Assembly (NCBI GenBank): GCA_002316795.1
Contig: DCEE01000005.1
Span: 1-44,377 of the forward strand
Direction of reading: 5' to 3'
From: Synergistaceae bacterium UBA1037
GTDB lineage: Bacteria; Synergistota; Synergistia; Synergistales; Synergistaceae
Length of the DNA stretch: 44,377 nt
The notes under the pieces are model-generated. The model saw only the letters and a program-made list of their open reading frames with translations. It had not been told where the DNA came from and did not search any database. Shown here piece by piece: positions 40,177-44,377 of this stretch; position 1 is the stretch's first letter; each line of letters begins with the position of its first letter. A program made the position numbers and the translations under genes.

Positions 40177-41301
40177 CTATTTCGAAAGGAGCGTCAGCAT
40201 CGCTCCTGCTGCGACTGCAGTTCCGATAACTCCGGCAACGTTCGGCCCCATTGCGTGCATGAGTATATATGATCCCGGGAATTCCTTCTGGACCACTTTC
40301 TGACAGACACGCGCGGCCATCGGTACTGCTGAAACGCCAGCCGCCCCGATTATCGGATTGACTTTTCCCTTGGTCATTACTTTCATGACCTGTCCGAAGA
40401 TAACTCCTCCTGCGGTGCTGAAGATGAATGCGACCAGACCGAGGCATATGATCATGATTGTCTCGACCCTCAGGAAGGAATCTGCGCTCATAGTCGCCCC
40501 TACAGAGATCCCCAGGAAGATCGTCGTCGCGTTAAGGACCTCGTTCTGAGCTGCGAGATTCAAACGTTCCGTACAGCCGCATTCACGAAGCAAATTGCCA
40601 AACATCAGCATGCCGACAAGCGGTACCGAAGGCGGCAGTATAAGTCCGCATGCTATGGTAGAGATTATTGGGAAAAGTATCCTTTCCCTCCTGGAGACCG
40701 GGCGGAGCTGTTCCATTTTTATCGCCCTGTCCTCTTTTGTGGTAAGGAGCTTGATCACAGGGGGCTGGATAAGGGGCACAAGCGACATATAGCTGTATGC
40801 CGCTACCGCCACTGCAGGGAGTATATGCTTTGCCAGCTTCGCACAAAGGTATATCGCAGTCGGACCGTCGGCTCCGCCTATGATGCCTATGCCGGCTGCT
40901 TCCTGGATAGTGAAGCCCATCATCATGGCTCCTATGACGGCAACAAAGACTCCGAGCTGTGCTGCTGCTCCGAGTAGAAATGTAACAGGGTTAGCAAGAA
41001 GCGGACCAAAGTCTGTCAGAGCACCTATGCCCATAAAGATTATTATGGGGTAGAGTTCGTGGTCTATTCCGAATTTTACAAAATAGAGAAAACCGCCTTC
41101 ATCTATAATTCCGGAAAGGGGGAGATTGACCAGAAGGCAGCCAAACGCGATCGGAAGAAGCAGAAGAGGCTCAAAATCCTTTACTATCGCAAGATACAGA
41201 AGGATGAACGATACAAAGAGCATCAGCAAATTGCCTCCGCTGAGGGCGATGATCCCCGACTGATCTATGACCCCTTTAAGGGCGCTAAGGTAGAGATCCA
41301 T
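40177..41301 (-). CDS. Sodium-pumping decarboxylase, beta subunit (copy 2)
   Basis: This 374-residue membrane protein is a close paralog of the subunit at 69-1193: same length, near-identical core motifs (GALTDFGPLLANP, GIIGGADGPTAIY, GAAGVSAVPMAARV), with differences mostly in the first 30 residues and around residues 195-215. It should decarboxylate carboxybiotin and export Na+. The ATG follows GGGGGAGGG at 8 nt, 1 nt after the short delta gene. No carboxyltransferase or biotin carrier gene is adjacent, unlike the first operon, so it must borrow these, serve another substrate, or form a spare pump. Confidence 0.94.
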   Translation of the reverse strand: MDLYLSALKGVIDQSGIIALSGGNLLMLFVSFILLYLAIVKDFEPLLLLPIAFGCLLVNLPLSGIIDEGGFLYFVKFGIDHELYPIIIFMGIGALTDFGPLLANPVTFLLGAAAQLGVFVAVIGAMMMGFTIQEAAGIGIIGGADGPTAIYLCAKLAKHILPAVAVAAYSYMSLVPLIQPPVIKLLTTKEDRAIKMEQLRPVSRRERILFPIISTIACGLILPPSVPLVGMLMFGNLLRECGCTERLNLAAQNEVLNATTIFLGISVGATMSADSFLRVETIMIICLGLVAFIFSTAGGVIFGQVMKVMTKGKVNPIIGAAGVSAVPMAARVCQKVVQKEFPGSYILMHAMGPNVAGVIGTAVAAGAMLTLLSK

Positions 41302-41302
41302 T

Positions 41303-41494
41303 TCAGCGACCCTCCCCCGTCGGATCTTTCCGGGACCTGTTTGCCAAATAAGCTGTGACTATCATATTGGTTGCCTTCATAACAAACATCAATCCAATAA
41401 TAACGAGAAATACTATACTCATGGAAATAAACGACATTACCAGCGCACCTGAGGGGCCGGTGAAATTAGAACTCATAGAAACAACTTCCGACAT
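41303..41494 (-). CDS. Short delta/OadG-like subunit
   Basis: This 63-residue protein has one membrane helix (GALVMSFISMSIVFLVIIGL, about residues 15-34) very similar to the first delta subunit (1675-2070), then a short basic tail. It lacks the Ala/Pro linker and the conserved C-terminal segment. ATG 41494 is 8 nt after GGAGG; the in-frame opening further upstream has no ribosome site. It directly precedes the second beta subunit. The missing part is the one thought to contact the carboxyltransferase, so this may only anchor or stabilise the beta subunit. Confidence 0.8.
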   Translation of the reverse strand: MSEVVSMSSNFTGPSGALVMSFISMSIVFLVIIGLMFVMKATNMIVTAYLANRSRKDPTGEGR

Positions 41495-41662
41495 ATTCAC
41501 AACCTCCAAGTTTACATACAGATCGAAAGGACAGCATCCTGCACTCCGCCTGACCGACAGAGCACATAAGCAGATACCTTTTAAAATAATGGGAAAACCA
41601 TGCGTCTCAGACCGAGATGGCATGATCATGCACAGGATCTGAAGGATCGCAGAGGGAAAGGT

Positions 41663-42112
41663 TTATTCCAGTTTTCGAATAGTCTTGATCGTATGAAAGG
41701 CTGACGGAAAGAGATCTTCTGATATCAAAAAATATGGTTTTCCAAGGATCCGGGGGAGGAAAAACATTGCCCCGACATTGAAAAGACGATCTGCGTTTGA
41801 AAAAAACGTCTTATTCCTCATCCTGAAGTTAATGAGGCTTGCAGGACCTGTCGGTTCGGTCAGATTTACCAGCTCCGCAGGAAGTCCGCCTGTTTCAGGG
41901 TCACTTGAAGAAAAAGGACCGTTCCCTGCCGTCAGGGTACCAATAGGAATAGGACGGGGCCCTTCCCGACAAAGGTCAAAGGGCACACCTGAATGACCCT
42001 GCGTGAGTAAAAAAGCGGAAGGGGATACGCAGCAGGAGACAATTACAATAAAAACTGTGACTAAAGGAATCAGCAACTTTTTCCCGGCATAGCCAAAAGA
42101 AACGCAGCGCAT
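41663..42112 (-). CDS. Hypothetical secreted or membrane-anchored protein
   Basis: This 149-residue protein has an N-terminal hydrophobic segment (KKLLIPLVTVFIVIVSCCV, about residues 10-28), suggesting a signal peptide or anchor; the Cys pair could serve as a lipobox-like site but the fit is poor. The remainder is proline- and glycine-rich in the middle (SSSDPETGGLPAELVNLTEP). I recognise no family. ATG 42112 is 9 nt after GGAGG, a good site that supports a real gene. It lies upstream of the delta/beta pair with a gap of 168 bp, in which I see no other gene. Confidence 0.5.
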   Translation of the reverse strand: MRCVSFGYAGKKLLIPLVTVFIVIVSCCVSPSAFLLTQGHSGVPFDLCREGPRPIPIGTLTAGNGPFSSSDPETGGLPAELVNLTEPTGPASLINFRMRNKTFFSNADRLFNVGAMFFLPRILGKPYFLISEDLFPSAFHTIKTIRKLE

Positions 42113-42392
42113 TGCCATTTGCCTCCAACTTTATCCGGCAGTATATCCCGGACCTGACAAGATACAAAGACACATCTGTATTAAACTACGATATCAGGGT
42201 GTCTGTGACGTTATACCACTTTGTGAAAAAGAATGCAAGACTTCAGTCACCACTCATAAAAAGGCAGTGCCTTAATTTTTACGTGAACATTTCCGAACCG
42301 GTGCTTGACCATGGATCTTGGAAATAATAATTGGAAAAAACCTCTTTGTTGTTTCCCTTCATCAAAGCTGTCCATAAATTATTGTTATGATC

Positions 42393-42791
42393 CTAGACAC
42401 CGTCAGATATTGCGAATGCCGCTACTTCGACATCCTGTTCCTCTGTACCGCCGCTTATTCCAAGCGCGCCGATGACCGACCCGTTTTCTAAAATTATTTT
42501 ACCGCCTCCTATTAATGAAATAGATTCTTCGTAACGGATATCAGACAAAATACCGGTATTTTTAGTTACCAGATAAGAAAATTTATCTGTATCATTCATT
42601 AATTTTAAAGCAGTCAATGCTTTTGCCTGTGACAGTTTTACGCATAGGTCCGGAGTATTATCCATCTTTTGAAACAACACAAGATCATGCTCAGAATCAA
42701 AAATTGCAATTGCCACGTGCAAGTTAAGTTCCTCAGACTTTAATACAGCCTTCTTCAAAATAGATTCCGCTCTTTTCAAATTTATTGCCAT
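42393..42791 (-). CDS. GlcG/HbpS-family protein
   Basis: This 132-residue protein belongs to the GlcG/HbpS (DUF336) family, which also forms the C-terminal part of some PduO proteins and can bind haem or cobalamin-related ligands. Characteristic parts are the early helix AESILKKAVLKSEELN, the VAIAIFDSEHDLVLFQKMD strand region, AKALTALKL, and the final glycine-rich IGALGISGGTEEQDVEVA. The ATG has GGAGGG at 7 nt. It follows the terminator of the FAD-oxidoreductase gene, so it needs its own promoter. The function here is unknown. Confidence 0.88.
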   Translation of the reverse strand: MAINLKRAESILKKAVLKSEELNLHVAIAIFDSEHDLVLFQKMDNTPDLCVKLSQAKALTALKLMNDTDKFSYLVTKNTGILSDIRYEESISLIGGGKIILENGSVIGALGISGGTEEQDVEVAAFAISDGV

Positions 42792-42913
42792 TTGTCTTCC
42801 CTCCGCCTATTCAGTAAATTTAATATATTCCTGTGCATCTCGCCGGCAAGTGCGTAGTAGGATACCATCATAACTGTTACGGAGGCAAGGGTTTTCAGAT
42901 CTCTTTCTGCCAT
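42782..42913 (-). CDS. Possible 43-residue protein overlapping the GlcG-like start
   Basis: The frame from ATG 42913 ends at a TAA that overlaps the first codons of the GlcG-like gene (ATGGCAATAA), an arrangement common in coupled genes. The product opens MAERDLKTLASVTVMMVSYY and ends in a basic amphipathic segment (NLLNRRREDKW). It has no recognisable ribosome site and starts 22 nt after the terminator stem. The stop overlap supports it and the missing ribosome site weakens it. I recognise no homolog. Confidence 0.35.
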   Translation of the reverse strand: MAERDLKTLASVTVMMVSYYALAGEMHRNILNLLNRRREDKWQ

Positions 42914-42934
42914 CAATTTATTTGTGCTGCAACG

Positions 42935-42965
42935 AAAAAGGGGGCGGGAAGTCACATCCGCCCCC
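42935..42965 (-). terminator. Intrinsic terminator after the FAD-oxidoreductase gene
   Basis: Minus-strand stem GGGGGCGG/CCGCCCCC with a 10-nt loop is followed by TTTTTCG, 24 bp past the oxidoreductase stop. Confidence 0.88.
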
Positions 42966-42988
42966 GGGTAGACACTGTCTGAATGTTT

Positions 42989-44137
42989 CTAAATGAACGC
43001 AGGCTCGAAGAAAAGATCGTTCTCGGCAAATCTGGAAAGGCGGAAACGGTAAAGGTCTACAAATGGCTTTTCCCCCATAAGGAGTTCCTTGCAGACTCGG
43101 CCGCCTGACGGTCCAAACTGAAGCCCGTGTCCGCTCCATCCGCAGTCGACCAGCAGGCCTTCGACCGGTGTCCAGTCGATAATAGCGTTATGGTCCGGTG
43201 TATTGTCGTAAGGACCTGACCACTGGCGTACCACCCTGACTCCGCTGAGTGCAGGGATCCTCTTCAGAACACTCTTGGTGACCCCTTCGAGGAACTTGGC
43301 GCTGTTTGAACACTCAGTTGTATGAGGTTCACCCGGGTCATCCCGGCCGAACATGAAGGTACCGTTCGGGCACTGCTTAAAGTACGCGCCGTCGTCGAGG
43401 CATAGGACCATCGGGCAGTCAAAAACTTCGACAGGCTCGGTTATGAGCAGATTGTGACGCTCAGCATATACCGGAAGCTCCACTCCCACAGTAGCGGCAA
43501 GAGGCGTTGACCACGGGCCTGCTGAGAGAAGTATCCTGGGGGCATGCCACTCTTCGCCGTCTTCGGTCACTACACCCTTGATCTTGCCGTTTTCGGCAAG
43601 CAGCTTTGCCACAGGGCAATATGTTTTAACAGTTGCGCCAAGCCTGCGAGCAGCTTGACCATATGAAAGGGTGAGCGTCTGGGGGTTGATGTGTCCGTCT
43701 TCGCCGCAGAAGGCGACTCCGATGATGCCGTCCATGCAGAGATATGGCCAGCGTGCCTTGACTTCGTCCGGAGTCATCATAACTGACGGGATGTCCATGC
43801 TCTTTTGAAGGTCCACGTTCTTCTGGAGCTGTTCCAGAACGCTGTCGGCATAGGCTACCCACATGTATCCCCACTGGGTGAATTCAAGTGGCATACCTGT
43901 ATCAAGTTCTTCCTCAAGGGTCGGGAAGACCTGGATGTTGTACTTCGCCATGGCAAGGTTCGTCTCTGTTCCGAAGTGCTGTCGAAGGCCTGCTGCAGAA
44001 CGTCCTGAGCCGCCGGAACCGAGATATTCTTTTTCGAACAGAACCACCTTTACACCGGCTTTTGCCAGTTGATACGCGGTGGATGCTCCGTGAACTCCCC
44101 CGCCTACTATAATTACATCAGCTGTTTTTACAGTCAT
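42989..44137 (-). CDS. FAD-dependent oxidoreductase, DAO (glycine/D-amino acid oxidase) family
   Basis: This 382-residue flavoprotein oxidises an amine or amino acid (sarcosine, proline, D-amino acid or similar). It opens with the Rossmann motif VIIVGGGVHGASTAYQLAKAG and the following acidic residue FEKE, has GSGGSGRSAAGLRQHFG, and near the end DHNAIIDWTPVEGLLVDCGWSGHGLQFGPSGG (residues about 315-346, quoted here in outline). The ATG follows AGGAGGT at 8 nt, 13 nt after the [2Fe-2S] gene. The BFD-type partner upstream suggests a multi-subunit dehydrogenase like the HcnABC or D-proline/hydroxyproline complexes, passing electrons to an acceptor instead of O2. Confidence 0.92.
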   Translation of the reverse strand: MTVKTADVIIVGGGVHGASTAYQLAKAGVKVVLFEKEYLGSGGSGRSAAGLRQHFGTETNLAMAKYNIQVFPTLEEELDTGMPLEFTQWGYMWVAYADSVLEQLQKNVDLQKSMDIPSVMMTPDEVKARWPYLCMDGIIGVAFCGEDGHINPQTLTLSYGQAARRLGATVKTYCPVAKLLAENGKIKGVVTEDGEEWHAPRILLSAGPWSTPLAATVGVELPVYAERHNLLITEPVEVFDCPMVLCLDDGAYFKQCPNGTFMFGRDDPGEPHTTECSNSAKFLEGVTKSVLKRIPALSGVRVVRQWSGPYDNTPDHNAIIDWTPVEGLLVDCGWSGHGLQFGPSGGRVCKELLMGEKPFVDLYRFRLSRFAENDLFFEPAFI

Positions 44138-44150
44138 AGCACCCTACCTC

Positions 44151-44377
44151 CTATTCGTTATCTTCGGCCAATAGTCTGGCTTTGACCGGTTTCACCGGAG
44201 GCCTTATAACTCCGGGAAGGAGTTCTGCTATGGGCTTGCCTGTAGCCTTTGAGAGCTCGCGGAGGATTATGTCGCGGCAGCCTCTGCCCTGGCAGGGTCC
44301 CATGCCTACGCGGAGTATCCTTTTCAGTTCTTCAAAATTCGTATAGCCGGCGTTGATCCATTCGCGGATCTCGTCTA
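44151..44377 (-). CDS. BFD-type [2Fe-2S] protein, C-terminal part (runs off the window)
   Basis: The last 74 residues of a gene that enters from beyond the right edge. It contains the second cysteine pair of a bacterioferredoxin-associated-ferredoxin-like fold, GMGPCQGRGCRD, followed by a helix and a proline/lysine tail (VIRPPVKPVKARL). The first Cys pair lies outside the window. This motif is typical of small subunits, or C-terminal domains, of sarcosine-oxidase-alpha-like and HcnA/B-like dehydrogenases. The next gene is the DAO-family oxidoreductase, 13 nt away, so the two most likely form one enzyme. Confidence 0.85.
   Translation of the reverse strand, partial: DEIREWINAGYTNFEELKRILRVGMGPCQGRGCRDIILRELSKATGKPIAELLPGVIRPPVKPVKARLLAEDNE

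Noticed and set aside
1..44377. CRISPR arrays, insertion sequences, phage genes, tRNA or rRNA genes
   Set aside because: I looked for regular repeat-spacer patterns, transposase or integrase motifs, and tRNA-like cloverleaf ends and found none that stood up.

Overview
The window reads as chromosomal DNA of an anaerobic, amino-acid- or organic-acid-fermenting diderm bacterium, most likely a member of the Synergistota. This is an inference from gene content: a sodium-pumping methylmalonyl-CoA decarboxylase joined to a split B12-dependent mutase, TAXI-type TRAP transport, a flavodiiron protein, a 2[4Fe-4S] ferredoxin, and LTA-synthase-like phosphoglycerol transferases beside diderm-type functions. 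No rRNA, tRNA, phage, insertion sequence or CRISPR array was seen. Most genes lie on the minus strand in tight operons with strong AGGAGG ribosome sites.

Region 1 (69-6271, minus) is one seven-gene operon running mutase large subunit, mutase B12 subunit, epimerase, carboxyltransferase, delta, biotin carrier, beta. Together they convert succinyl-CoA to propionyl-CoA and use the final decarboxylation to export Na+. Region 2 (6717-11315) holds a flavodiiron oxygen/NO reductase, an NhaC antiporter with a small membrane protein, a ThiT-like thiamine uptake protein and a ferredoxin. Region 3 (11367-15067, minus) is a thiamine salvage operon, cytX-thiM-thiE-thiD, behind a readable TPP riboswitch with its own intrinsic terminator and a consensus promoter. 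ThiT appears to have its own promoter and only a short leader, so it is not under this switch.

Region 4 (15089-25804, minus) is a seven-gene run: glycogen branching enzyme, 4-alpha-glucanotransferase, two tandem LTA-synthase-like phosphoglycerol transferases, a membrane GT2 glycosyltransferase, an LplT-like MFS carrier that seems to begin at an ATC codon, and a class II aldolase. The mix suggests that glucan metabolism is coupled to phosphoglycerol decoration of an envelope glycan. Region 5 (25896-34936) is less ordered: an FAD-linked 2-hydroxyacid dehydrogenase, an acyl-CoA ligase, a membrane-anchored LivJ-like binding protein with an extra cytoplasmic domain, a degenerate prolyl-tRNA-synthetase-like protein that keeps the editing insertion, a DUF1850 protein, an orphan NuoH/HycD-like membrane protein and an MFS exporter.

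Region 6 (35070-44377, minus) has a TAXI TRAP transporter (permease and binding protein), deoxyribose-phosphate aldolase, a LysR regulator with a probable autoregulatory palindrome, and a second sodium-pump beta subunit with a shortened delta subunit but no carboxyltransferase or biotin carrier nearby. It ends with a GlcG-like protein, an FAD-dependent amine/amino-acid oxidoreductase and the cut-off end of a BFD-type [2Fe-2S] protein. Two unlisted small ORFs (37 and 43 codons) lie in this region.

The strongest candidates for something undescribed are the ProRS-derived editing-domain protein (30730-32004), the tethered binding protein with a cytoplasmic adaptor-like domain (28962-30566), the orphan beta/delta sodium pump module (40050-41494) and the glucan/phosphoglycerol operon.
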